64,000 bases of DNA, taken from contig JBBCGI010000001.1 of the NCBI GenBank assembly GCA_037200975.1, positions 1,178,001 to 1,242,000 on the forward strand, in the 5' to 3' direction. Origin of the DNA: Pseudomonadota bacterium. GTDB lineage: Bacteria; Pseudomonadota; Gammaproteobacteria; Steroidobacterales; Steroidobacteraceae. The translations under genes and the position numbers were made by a program. Below the pieces are notes generated by a model. That model was not told where the DNA came from, searched no databases, and saw only the letters and a list, made by a program, of their open reading frames with translations. Below, one piece after another: positions 36,905 to 44,900 of this stretch; within the stretch, counting starts at the first letter, position 1; each line of letters opens with the position of its first letter.

Positions 36905-37519
36905 GTTGTTTCCCTTACATCTGAACTCGATATTCGTCTTCCTGCCGGCCGGCAAGGTTTCGTCTTCTTGAAGGACGTCTTATCTATAGTGTCGCGACAC
37001 GGGGATTTCTCTCACCTCATGAGCGCAGCTGATTTCCTGCAACGGGAAGCGGTGACGAACTACGACCGCAACCTCATGATTGCAGAGGACTTGCTAGAAC
37101 ATTCACTAACTACGATCGACGTTGAGCAATAAGGCCAAGGCCGCGCTCAACTGGCGCGTGCGTGCGCGCAACCGCGCCCGGGTGAATGTCGAGGTAAATG
37201 GACCTCTAGCTTAAATTGGCGCTATTTTTTTACAGATTCTGACTAACCTCATAGTGACCGGCGCACCTCTTTCTCGCGACAGAAGATAGTATCTCTAACT
37301 TTTTGAAGATACTCTCTGACTACCGCCGATTGACTCGCGGATCGCACACGTGGCAATTACGGCAAGATCGGAACTGACGACTCCATGAATATCGTGCGCC
37401 CGCGCTTTGTATACAACCTCACATGCGAAACAGCTAGGCGAGCTTACGTCTGTGGTTGAGTCCTTAATCGACCGGTTTCCGGATCGCGTCTGCGAATCAA
37501 TAGTCCCAGCATTCAAGAA
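36905..37519. other. Gene-poor junction region upstream of the QueC-like operon
   Basis: This 615-bp stretch contains no gene I would call. Features seen are a 12-bp perfect palindrome GTGTCGCGACAC at 36989-37000, a 37-codon open frame at 37019-37132 with no recognisable product, the TonB-receptor fossil at 37136-37194, a run of six T at 37225, and a short inverted repeat AGATA-G-TATCT at 37284-37294. Composition is AT-rich after 37200. Promoters for the divergent metalloprotease and QueC-like operons must lie here, but I cannot place them. Confidence 0.5.
37136..37194 (+). pseudogene. Fossil fragment of a TonB-dependent receptor gene
   Basis: 59 bp match the intact TonB receptor at 33983-34041 with about 54 identities by eye and no gap. 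The translation would be KAALNWRVRARNRARVNVE versus KAALNWRVSARNRAQVNVE. Flanking sequence on both sides is unrelated. It is therefore a remnant of a related receptor, left when DNA was inserted or deleted. Confidence 0.7.
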
Positions 37520-38368
37520 ATGACAACCAAGAGACCAAAGCCCCTATTACTCACGAAGGGTGTTTCGGCTAAGTCGGTTGCCACCGGAATTGTTCTGTCG
37601 ATGGCTCACTCCCTCATTGCCATCTGTGCGCTCGCCACTGTGGGTGGACCTGCGTTGGCAGAACTACCCTCAAGGGAACTTGCGCCTACGCAGCCCGTCG
37701 CCGCGCTGCCACCGACAAGCTCGCCGGCAAAATCGTCGGACCTCTCATCCGCGCCGCCAAAAGCCGCTCCAATTTTGAAACCATCACCTCAGATTTGTGA
37801 TTTGAAGTGTCAACCGAATGATTCGATGTCGACTGCCGAACCCGCCAAGCTACCTGACGTCTCGACATTCCTCTTAGGAAGCGGCGTTGCACTCTTAATT
37901 GCGCTCTTAGCATGGGGAGAGCAAATCCGAGCAATCACACGTGATACGCGCGACCTCGAGCGAGACTTCCTCGAACTGACGGATATTTCTAAGAGTCAAC
38001 TCAACTCTGTGTTGGACGCAGAGACCGATGACGATCGGCTGGTGGCGTTCACTAATCTAATGGCGTCAGGCAACTTGACCAGCGCATCGCAGATTCAATT
38101 GCTCCCACTATTTAATGAGTGGCGAGCGCTTGGCGCAAACCTGCAAAACAAACAGTCGCAGAAGTACTGGTTTACTATCGCGCTGACGCTCGTTCTATTT
38201 TGCAGTGGCACAGTTGCAGCCATATTTTCCATTGGCGTCTATCTACTCGTCTCGGTCACCTTGCCACCTGGCATATTGGTGGTTATCCTGTTGTGGATCG
38301 TTGTGTCCGCCGGTCGACTTGAGCAAAAGCTCAATGTCGTTCTGAAGAAAATCGCCGAGAAAGTATAG
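37520..38368 (+). CDS. Multi-pass membrane protein, candidate effector of QueC-like system
   Basis: First gene of a compact four-gene operon. The 282-residue protein has a first hydrophobic segment (residues about 20-46, ending GGPALA, possibly a cleaved signal), a Pro/Ser/Ala-rich linker (50-95) and a transmembrane helix near 112-128 (FLLGSGVALLIALLAW). A cytoplasmic helical domain follows (AITRDTRDLERDFLELTDIS ... NEWRALGANLQNKQSQ), then a hairpin of two long helices near the C-terminus (TIALTLVLFCSGTVAAIFSI; LVSVTLPPGILVVILLWIVV). I know no family match. Membrane-disrupting or channel effectors are common last-step components in antiphage systems, and this layout would suit one. The next gene starts 7 bp downstream. 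Confidence 0.7.
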   Translation: MTTKRPKPLLLTKGVSAKSVATGIVLSMAHSLIAICALATVGGPALAELPSRELAPTQPVAALPPTSSPAKSSDLSSAPPKAAPILKPSPQICDLKCQPNDSMSTAEPAKLPDVSTFLLGSGVALLIALLAWGEQIRAITRDTRDLERDFLELTDISKSQLNSVLDAETDDDRLVAFTNLMASGNLTSASQIQLLPLFNEWRALGANLQNKQSQKYWFTIALTLVLFCSGTVAAIFSIGVYLLVSVTLPPGILVVILLWIVVSAGRLEQKLNVVLKKIAEKV

Positions 38369-38375
38369 ACACTAC

Positions 38376-38741
38376 ATGGGTGGTCGTCGCGCATCGTCGA
38401 TTTCCGAGATCGTAGGCTCAAATCCTCGTCTCGCTCCGCTCAGCCGGAAACTCGGAAAAGCACTTACGTCCGAAGACCCGGAGAAGGTCGCCCGCGCCGC
38501 GGCGGATCTGGTCGCGACCGGCTCAAAAAGTACGGACATCCTCTATTACGCGACTCAAATGTCGGAGTTCATCCGACGCACTGTCGAGTCTGGAAAAGAT
38601 CTTTCGCACAATGAACGGGAGTCGCTTGCTCGCGAAGAGTGGAGCCGCGTAAAGGCTCGTGAGGGACTTCCTGACGACTCGATCGCGACGCAAGCAATTG
38701 TATCCGCCGCCACGCGTGCCATCGCGCGAAAGAAGAAATGA
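38376..38741 (+). CDS. Small protein with Met-Gly-Gly N-terminus, candidate substrate of the QueC-like enzyme
   Basis: Basic helical protein of 121 residues beginning MGGRRASSISEIVG. Methionine removal would expose an N-terminal glycine. In Qat and type IV CBASS, as I recall recent reports, the QueC-like enzyme attaches a deazaguanine to the N-terminal glycine of a partner protein, so this start is notable beside a QueC-like gene. The rest is helical (PEKVARAAADLVATGSKS, ILYYATQMSEFIRRTVESG) and ends in a lysine-rich tail (AIARKKK). No known domain. Its stop overlaps the start of the next gene as ATGA, so the two small proteins are probably made in equal amounts and may form a complex. Confidence 0.68.
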   Translation: MGGRRASSISEIVGSNPRLAPLSRKLGKALTSEDPEKVARAAADLVATGSKSTDILYYATQMSEFIRRTVESGKDLSHNERESLAREEWSRVKAREGLPDDSIATQAIVSAATRAIARKKK

Positions 38742-39028
38742 AGCGGCCAAAGAAACGTCGCTCGATAAAACCCGAGGTTGAGGAAGCCTCGGTAGTCTTC
38801 ATTCAGGAATTGCTCTTGAGTCAAATGAAGGGGTTGCTGCAAGCGGAGAACCTCGAAGCGCGCTACGTAGTAGTGCGCGATCGCATTGCCAGTTCAACGG
38901 ACGCTCAAATTCGCGTGCTCGCTCGGAGGGCGGCGGAGTATTGGGTGAAGAATGCCCCCACGCCGCTTACCAAAGATGATACGGAAAAGCTCAAGGTTGA
39001 GGCGTTTAACCACGCGTTGAACGGCTGA
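38738..39028 (+). CDS. Small helical protein of QueC-like operon
   Basis: Protein of 96 residues, strongly charged, starting MKRPKKRRSIKPEVEEAS and continuing as helices (VVFIQELLLSQMKGLLQAEN; IASSTDAQIRVLARRAAEYW). It has no signal peptide and no recognised domain. Translational coupling (ATGA overlap) to the MGG protein and a 7-bp gap to the QueC-like gene make a joint role very likely. The basic N-terminus could bind nucleic acid. Confidence 0.65.
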   Translation: MKRPKKRRSIKPEVEEASVVFIQELLLSQMKGLLQAENLEARYVVVRDRIASSTDAQIRVLARRAAEYWVKNAPTPLTKDDTEKLKVEAFNHALNG

Positions 39029-39035
39029 CTTCCGC

Positions 39036-40265
39036 GTGCGCTACCTACACGATATTCAGCACGCCCCGGCGGCCGCCTCCAATAGGGAACAAGCGATCGG
39101 CCTGAACTGCCGATTGATTGCTTCTGCTGCTGTTGAGGTAGAGAAGCGCGGAAGGGACGACGCAATAGATATAGTAGAAATCCCTCTGTATGGTCCGTCG
39201 ACTCTCGATTACGACGAAAAGAAGTTGGCGGCTCTACTTGAAGAGTTGTTCCTATACGTTTTGGTACGCCGCGTTGAAGTTCGGTTTCGATCGCGCCCAA
39301 TTCAAGAGTCACTAATCGTCGATCAAGATCAGCCACAAGCCGATGCTGTATGCCTCTATTCAGGTGGCATTGACTCCTATTCAGGAATTCTTCAGGCCGT
39401 GACAAGTCACCGCTCACTTGTCGGCGTCTTTTGCGCACATAGCGATCAGTCACGAATGATCGAGATCGTTCGCCGCCAAGAGCCTCGCCTTCGAGATCAT
39501 GGCTTACAAACTTTAATCGAGCTCCGGGTGCCCCCCTTAGGCGCGCGCGGCTATATACAACTACGAGGATTTCTTTATGTAGTCAGCGCGGGGACGGTGC
39601 TTTCTCAGTCGCGTGCCTCGACTTTGCTTGTGACGGAGTGTGGACCGACTATGTTTCAACCCCGCTTTTCGCTCCTAGATTCGATCACCATGACAACTCA
39701 TCCTGAGGTGCTTCGTCTGGCGCGCGAGTGTCTCGGCATTTTGCTCATGCGATCCATTTTGTTGGCTACACCACACGCAAACCTAACTAAAGCAGAAGTA
39801 ATGCTGAAATGCCCCGACCCGAATGGGTTGTGGAAGACGCATTCCTGTATCAGCCAGCGCTTCGGGGACCACGACGGTACTTGCTATGGTTGCATTGTGC
39901 GGCGACTAGCATCGACGGCAGCTGGAATAAGGGATACCCGCTATCGTCGAAACCCCATTTGGGACGAGAAAGCGAACGGAGGAAATCTGTTGGAGTTGCT
40001 GCGCTTCTCGACAAATGTCCTTGCCAATCCAAAGCGCTTGCAGGACTTTCAACAACGTAGCATTGCCCAATTCAAAGTTAGGGATCTTTTTCAGCGATTT
40101 GCATTGGACAATTTAGCGGCGATTCACAGTATTCGCGCTCGTGGCGGAAAGCTTCGCGGCTCAATCAAACAAATGCTGGAGGAAGTGGATCGCAAGCATG
40201 GCGAAAGTATATTGGAGTCGCGGCTCACTGAACTTCGCAAACTACGTGGCGCAGAGGCTAGTTAA
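39036..40265 (+). CDS. QueC-like PP-loop protein (QatC/Cap9-like), defence-associated
   Basis: Protein of 409 residues, start GTG at 39036. The PP-loop ATP-pyrophosphatase motif SGGIDS lies at residues 109-114 (VCLYSGGIDSYSGIL). A zinc-type cysteine cluster follows (THSC at C271, TCYGC at C283 and C286, then IVRR), as in 7-cyano-7-deazaguanine synthase QueC. The body TECGPTMFQPRFSLLDSITM and TTHPEV resembles QatC more than metabolic QueC, and the 100-residue N-terminal extension and C-terminal helices are absent from QueC. No queuosine pathway gene is nearby. As a defence enzyme it would conjugate a deazaguanine to a partner, probably the MGG protein. The convergent AIPR gene ends 15 bp away. 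Confidence 0.82.
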   Translation: MRYLHDIQHAPAAASNREQAIGLNCRLIASAAVEVEKRGRDDAIDIVEIPLYGPSTLDYDEKKLAALLEELFLYVLVRRVEVRFRSRPIQESLIVDQDQPQADAVCLYSGGIDSYSGILQAVTSHRSLVGVFCAHSDQSRMIEIVRRQEPRLRDHGLQTLIELRVPPLGARGYIQLRGFLYVVSAGTVLSQSRASTLLVTECGPTMFQPRFSLLDSITMTTHPEVLRLARECLGILLMRSILLATPHANLTKAEVMLKCPDPNGLWKTHSCISQRFGDHDGTCYGCIVRRLASTAAGIRDTRYRRNPIWDEKANGGNLLELLRFSTNVLANPKRLQDFQQRSIAQFKVRDLFQRFALDNLAAIHSIRARGGKLRGSIKQMLEEVDRKHGESILESRLTELRKLRGAEAS

Positions 40266-40280
40266 TAAAGACGGAGTAAA

Positions 40281-42002
40281 TCAAGCAATTCCCTTACGTC
40301 TAATTTCGGCTTCGAAAGCAGTCCGAAGTTCATTCGAGAAGTCCCTACTCCTAACAGCCTCCTTCAACTGAAGCTTGCTCTTACGAAGAGAATGCTCTAC
40401 CAAATCGCCACAGGCTTTGAAGACCATGAAGCAATCTCCGTTGATGTCATACAGTTGGAGGGTTTCGTCGAAGGAGTGCCCCTTCTTCTTCTGTCTCACC
40501 ACTTCGTTGTACGAATGGGCCATGTACAAAATCTGAAAGCGAAATCTCTGGAGATTCTTCGGCAGCTTTCCTGACTTGAATGCGCGATCAAGGCGATTCA
40601 GCATGAGGCTGGCAAGAAAGTACGGCTCTTTGTTGTCATCGGCACGAAAGAGCTTGCTTCTATTAGCCTCCAATAGCTCTCCGTAGTACCGATGGGTGCT
40701 ATGGGGCTGCGCCAATGTTGTAGCAACGTACGCATTGGTTTGCGCCGCCAATGTCACTACCTGAGATGGCTTAATGTTCGGCGAGCCATCGTACTGGCGC
40801 GATCGGCGCTCATAAAAAATGGGGTTACCGATCTTCCTAGAGTGCGCGTTGTAGAATTCTTCTAGATCTTTGTGGAAAGGGGCAAGGGACTCGAATGCCT
40901 CGTCCGTAACGTGCGTTTGCTTGTTGGTCGCTCGAATCACTCTTCCCGAAAGATCTTGATCGGTGGTTTCTATGAACTTCACGATGACGTGAGTTCCAGC
41001 TTTAAGTTTAGCTCGCTGTTCGAAAAGAACGTGAGATGACTGGCAACCATTCACGATCTGGAAATCTGTCAATTTTAGCTTCGCGCCAACCGGATCAATC
41101 TTCTTAGCGATGATCGTTATGCCATTGTTTAGAATTGCCAGCGCCGCCTGAGTCGCCGTGTCAGTTAGGGTTGCTTTGATGTCCGCATTGACCTTCGTTG
41201 TTCCCTGGAAGTCGCGAACATTGTCTTCAAAGAGGCTTTTCTGAAGATTTCCGTCGGAGTCAGAGATTAGTCGCACGTACTCAGTCGCAGAGAGGCTTCC
41301 TACGAAAGATTGCCGCACGCCGGGAATCACCGGCAAGGCAACGTGGTTAGGGAAATCGACTTCTTTGATAGTTTTCCGACGGAGTTCTCGATATGTTTCC
41401 TTAAGACGATTTGCGTCATAGAACGTAAACGTCACTGCTCGAAACATTCGCCTCGCCTTAATGTCGGCGAGTTCGCGCTCCACTCTTCCAGTAATTTGTT
41501 CCGGCTCCTTCCATTCGCCAGTAGTCACAAAATAGATTCTTAGCTCCGGAGGATCGTCGAAGTTAATCGAATGCTTGTAGATCTTGTCTTTGAGGGACCT
41601 TAGATTCTTGATGTCTTCGTTCTCCGGAATTGCGGGCGCACTATCAAAGAATGACTTTATTCCGAAGATCAATGTTCCGACTTGATCGCCCTTAAACTTT
41701 GGTGATGATTTGGACTGAATGAACGCAAAGGACGCGTCAATGTATCCGTTCTTTTGAAGCAGGTACTCGATCTCCTCTTCACTCTGAACGATATTTCCGT
41801 TCACGGTGATTGCCACGCCATCGGATCCAATGTCATCGCCGCCTCCAACTGAGAGGCTCTCGATGTCGAATTCTCGAGGATACTGTTTCGAAACGACGCA
41901 GTAGTTAACGAATCGCTCGAACTGATCGGACTCTGAGAGTTCTTTGAATCCCTCCGCATCGGAGAAATCATTTACATAGCTTTCGAGGATCTGGTCCTTC
42001 AT
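40281..42002 (-). CDS. AIPR-family abortive phage infection protein
   Basis: Protein of 573 residues. The AIPR pattern is recognisable: an N-terminal restriction-nuclease-like segment (DDIGSDGVAITVNGNIVQ ... DASFAFIQSKSS) and the conserved core FEDNVRDFQGTTKVN, LNNGITIIAKK, FQIVNGCQSSHVLFEQ and KFIETTDQDLSGRVIRATNKQ. AIPR proteins abort infection when triggered; the enzymology is little known. The N-terminal Asp and Gln-x-Lys (IQSKSS) suggest a PD-(D/E)xK nuclease. The ATG at 42002 is preferred, with TGGGGTG close upstream. A TTG at 42062 in the same frame would add 20 residues. It faces the QueC-like operon tail to tail. Confidence 0.85.
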   Translation of the reverse strand: MKDQILESYVNDFSDAEGFKELSESDQFERFVNYCVVSKQYPREFDIESLSVGGGDDIGSDGVAITVNGNIVQSEEEIEYLLQKNGYIDASFAFIQSKSSPKFKGDQVGTLIFGIKSFFDSAPAIPENEDIKNLRSLKDKIYKHSINFDDPPELRIYFVTTGEWKEPEQITGRVERELADIKARRMFRAVTFTFYDANRLKETYRELRRKTIKEVDFPNHVALPVIPGVRQSFVGSLSATEYVRLISDSDGNLQKSLFEDNVRDFQGTTKVNADIKATLTDTATQAALAILNNGITIIAKKIDPVGAKLKLTDFQIVNGCQSSHVLFEQRAKLKAGTHVIVKFIETTDQDLSGRVIRATNKQTHVTDEAFESLAPFHKDLEEFYNAHSRKIGNPIFYERRSRQYDGSPNIKPSQVVTLAAQTNAYVATTLAQPHSTHRYYGELLEANRSKLFRADDNKEPYFLASLMLNRLDRAFKSGKLPKNLQRFRFQILYMAHSYNEVVRQKKKGHSFDETLQLYDINGDCFMVFKACGDLVEHSLRKSKLQLKEAVRSRDFSNELRTAFEAEIRRKGIA

Positions 42003-42614
42003 AACACCCCAGTGTTGTGGATCTCCACAGAGAATCTCGTGAACAGTTAGCCTCGCAAGCAATCAGGGACACGAGAGTAGCTTGATTGGCTTCTCAATCT
42101 TCTCTGGCACTATTACGTGATCTGAAATCTATTATAGATAGAGAGACTAGCTAACTATAAGAATGGCACTGATCTGCTAAGCAGTACAGCCCGAGTTGCT
42201 AGTCAGAATGTGCGAAGCGTCATGGAACAAGGAACCAATGCCAGTTCAGATTCGGCTGCTTGGCACGCGCCGCGCATTCAATCCAAGGCACGGGTAAATG
42301 AACTCGAGGTGGCGTCGATTTCTGCCGACTGCCAGTCTCCGCTCGGATTGCCGCGGCGTTGCCGGCGTGGTGGAAGCAGGGTCGAAAACTTTTGAATTGT
42401 GGTGAGAAGCCGCGAGCTTGCGGCCCTTTCAAGACTGCCTCCACGGCGCCTGCGCTCGACAAGTCCGCGGATTTGCTGGTCTTTTTGCGCGCGGCGCTGT
42501 CTCCGAACTCTCCCAAGCAAATCGCCCCGTTTTTCTCTACCATTCGCCGCTCTAAAAACGCCCCGGGCCGGGTCTTTTCCCGCCCCAATTCATTGAATTT
42601 CAACGGAACTTGCC
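42003..42614. other. Long leader between AIPR gene and fusA
   Basis: 612 bp with no recognisable gene. The left part (to about 42200) is AT-rich like the defence island, the right part is GC-rich, so the island boundary probably falls near 42.2 kb. A small hairpin GCCGC-GAGCTT-GCGGC is at 42409-42424, and poly-T runs occur near 42480 and 42530. Open frames of 60-130 codons exist on both strands but have no signal or family match. The AIPR promoter and the fusA promoter must be here. No tRNA end or integrase is visible. Confidence 0.45.
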
Positions 42615-44777
42615 ATGGCCCGCACTACGCCTCTTGCTGACATCCGCAACATCGGAATCATCGCCCACGTCGACGCCGGAAAGACGACGACCACCGAGCG
42701 CATCCTTTATTACACCGGCAAGAAGCACACGATCGTCGAGATCCACGAAACCAAGGATCTGAAGACCACGACGACGACTGACTACCTGGAGCAGGAGCAG
42801 AAGCGCGGCATCACGATCCAGTCCGCGGCGGTCTCGACCTTCTGGCGCAAGAAGAAGATCAACGTCATCGACACCCCCGGGCACGTGGACTTCACCATCG
42901 AAGTGAACCGTTCCCTGCGCGTGCTCGACGGCGCGGTGGTGGTGTTCGACGGCGTGGCGGGCGTGGAGCCGCAGTCGGAGACGAACTGGCGCCTGGCTAA
43001 CAACTACAACGTGCCGCGCGTCTGCTACGTGAACAAGATGGACCGCAGCGGCGCGAACTTCGTGCGCTGCGTGGACATGATCAAGAACCGCCTGGGCGCG
43101 CGTCCGCTGGTGGTGCAGCTGCCGATCGGCTCGGAAGATCACTTCAAGGGCATGATCGACCTGGTCGAAGAGAACGCGCTCGTCTGGGACTCGGACGACA
43201 AGGACGCGAAGTGGGCCGTGATCCCGGTCGGCGACGGCAAGGGCCTGGCCGACAAGTTGGGCATCACGGTGCCGTCGGATCGCAAGATCCTCGACGACTA
43301 CTCGAAGTACCGCAATGAGCTGGTGGACACGGCGCTCGAGATGGACGACGAGGCGATGGAAAAATACCTCACGGACAACGTGCCGCCGACGGCCGATGTG
43401 CTGCGCTCCTGCATCCGCAAGGGTGTGATCAAGAGCCACTTCACGCCGGTGCTCTGCGGCAGCTCGTACAAGAATAAAGGTGTGCAGCAGGTGCTCGACG
43501 CGGTCGTCGACTACATGCCGGCGCCGACGGACGTCGACGCGATCGCGACGGTGGACGCGGACGGTAACCCGATCGGCACGCGTGCCACGTCGGACGACGA
43601 GCCGTTCTCGGGCCTGGCGTTCAAGGTGATCAACGACACGTACGGCGCGCTGACGTTCGTGCGCGTGTATTCGGGCGTGCTCACGAAGGGCATGTCGGTA
43701 ACTAATACGACTCGTGGTAAACGGGAAAAAATCGGCCGCATGGTCGAGATGTTCGCGGACAAGCAGAACCCGATCGAAGAAGCGCGCGCGGGCGACATCA
43801 TCGCGCTGGTCTCGTTGGCGGAGACGGATACGGGCGACACGCTGGCGGATACGGATCACCAGGTGGTGCTGGAGCGCATGCGCTTCCCGGATCCCGTGAT
43901 CTCGGTGTCGGTGAAGGCGAAGACGAAGGCCGAAGCGGAGAAGTTCGGCGCGGCGCTGGGCAAGATGGTTCGTGCCGATCCTTCGCTGCATCTGGAGACG
44001 GATCGCGAGACGAACGAGACGATTCTGCGCGGGATGGGTGAGCTTCACCTGGAAGTGACGCTGGATCGCATGCGGACGGAGTTCGGCGTGGAAGGCGTGA
44101 TGGGCGAGCCGCAGGTGGCCTATCGCGAGAGCTTCACGAAGGCGATCGACGAGCACTACGTGCACAAGAAGCAGACTGGTGGATCGGGTCAGTTCGCCGA
44201 AGTGTGGATCAAGTTCGAGCCGCTCGCGCGTGGCGAAGGCTTTGTGTTCGAAGACGCGACGACCGGCGGTTCGGTGCCGCGCGAGTTCGTCCCGGCCGTT
44301 GAAAAGGGTTTGAAGATTCAGAAGGAAGATGGCGTGCTGGCGCACTTCCCCACGGTGGACTTCAAGGCGACGCTGCATGACGGGTCGTACCACGACGTTG
44401 ACTCGAACGCGCTGACGTTCGAAATCGCGGCGAAGGCTTGCTTCCGCGAGGGTATTCGCAAGGCGGGGCCGCAGTTGCTGGAGCCGGTGATGAAGGTGGA
44501 GACGGTGTCTCCGGGCGATTACCTGGGTGACGTGATCGGTGACATGAACCGGCGCCGCGGGACGATTCTCGAGCAGGTTGAGCGTGGCACCAACACGGCT
44601 GTCGTGGCGACGATCCCGCTGAGCGAGATGTTCGGGTACATCGGGCAGTTGCGTTCGATGAGCTCGGGGCGCGCTTCGTTCACGATGGAGTTCTCGCACT
44701 ATGATCCGGTGCCGAAGAACGTTGCCGACGAAGTGATTGCGGAAGTGGCGAAGCGTCGCGCTGCGCTGAACGCGTAG
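42615..44777 (+). CDS. fusA: Elongation factor G
   Basis: Translocation GTPase of 720 residues. G1 [15 protein letters not shown] (from residue 17), G3 [10 protein letters not shown]4 [10 protein letters not shown], then domains II-V with [20 protein letters not shown] and the C-terminal [16 protein letters not shown] are all present. The switch I segment [19 protein letters not shown] differs from the usual EVHDG-x-x-x-MDWMEQE of the main bacterial EF-G. There is no rpsL, rpsG or tuf around it, so it is either a relocated fusA or a second EF-G paralogue. A 54-bp hairpin begins 9 bp after the stop and may terminate transcription. Confidence 0.95.
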   Translation: MARTTPLADIRNIGIIAHVDAGKTTTTERILYYTGKKHTIVEIHETKDLKTTTTTDYLEQEQKRGITIQSAAVSTFWRKKKINVIDTPGHVDFTIEVNRSLRVLDGAVVVFDGVAGVEPQSETNWRLANNYNVPRVCYVNKMDRSGANFVRCVDMIKNRLGARPLVVQLPIGSEDHFKGMIDLVEENALVWDSDDKDAKWAVIPVGDGKGLADKLGITVPSDRKILDDYSKYRNELVDTALEMDDEAMEKYLTDNVPPTADVLRSCIRKGVIKSHFTPVLCGSSYKNKGVQQVLDAVVDYMPAPTDVDAIATVDADGNPIGTRATSDDEPFSGLAFKVINDTYGALTFVRVYSGVLTKGMSVTNTTRGKREKIGRMVEMFADKQNPIEEARAGDIIALVSLAETDTGDTLADTDHQVVLERMRFPDPVISVSVKAKTKAEAEKFGAALGKMVRADPSLHLETDRETNETILRGMGELHLEVTLDRMRTEFGVEGVMGEPQVAYRESFTKAIDEHYVHKKQTGGSGQFAEVWIKFEPLARGEGFVFEDATTGGSVPREFVPAVEKGLKIQKEDGVLAHFPTVDFKATLHDGSYHDVDSNALTFEIAAKACFREGIRKAGPQLLEPVMKVETVSPGDYLGDVIGDMNRRRGTILEQVERGTNTAVVATIPLSEMFGYIGQLRSMSSGRASFTMEFSHYDPVPKNVADEVIAEVAKRRAALNA

Positions 44778-44786
44778 TTGGGAGAT

Positions 44787-44840
44787 GGTGCCGGGTGGGG
44801 AAAGTGGGGAGAGGACTCCCCACTTTCCCCACCCGGCACC
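44787..44840. repeat. 54-bp hairpin element, copy 1 (after fusA)
   Basis: Two 25-bp perfectly complementary arms around the 4-base loop AGGA. The left arm starts GGTGCCGGGTGGGGAAAGTG and the right arm ends CACCCGGCACC. It lies 9 bp after the fusA stop, where it could act as a transcription terminator without a T tract, or protect the mRNA 3' end. Confidence 0.85.
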
Positions 44841-44900
44841 CGACCAGAATCGAGGGCGGGTGAGCGATCACTCGCCCTTTTTCTTGAGGTGAGTAGATCG

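Noticed and set aside
39036-40265. QueC-like gene as a metabolic queuosine/preQ0 gene
   Set aside because: No queD, queE, queF or tgt gene is near, the protein is about 180 residues longer than QueC, and the neighbours are unknown small proteins and AIPR.
37520-40265. Complete Qat or type IV CBASS system
   Set aside because: No P-loop ATPase, TatD nuclease, CD-NTase or TGT-like glycosylase gene is present in or next to the operon.
42600-44699. 699-codon minus-strand frame opposite fusA
   Set aside because: Pure shadow: fusA on the plus strand has every GTPase motif, while the antisense product is His/Arg/Val-rich with no motif.
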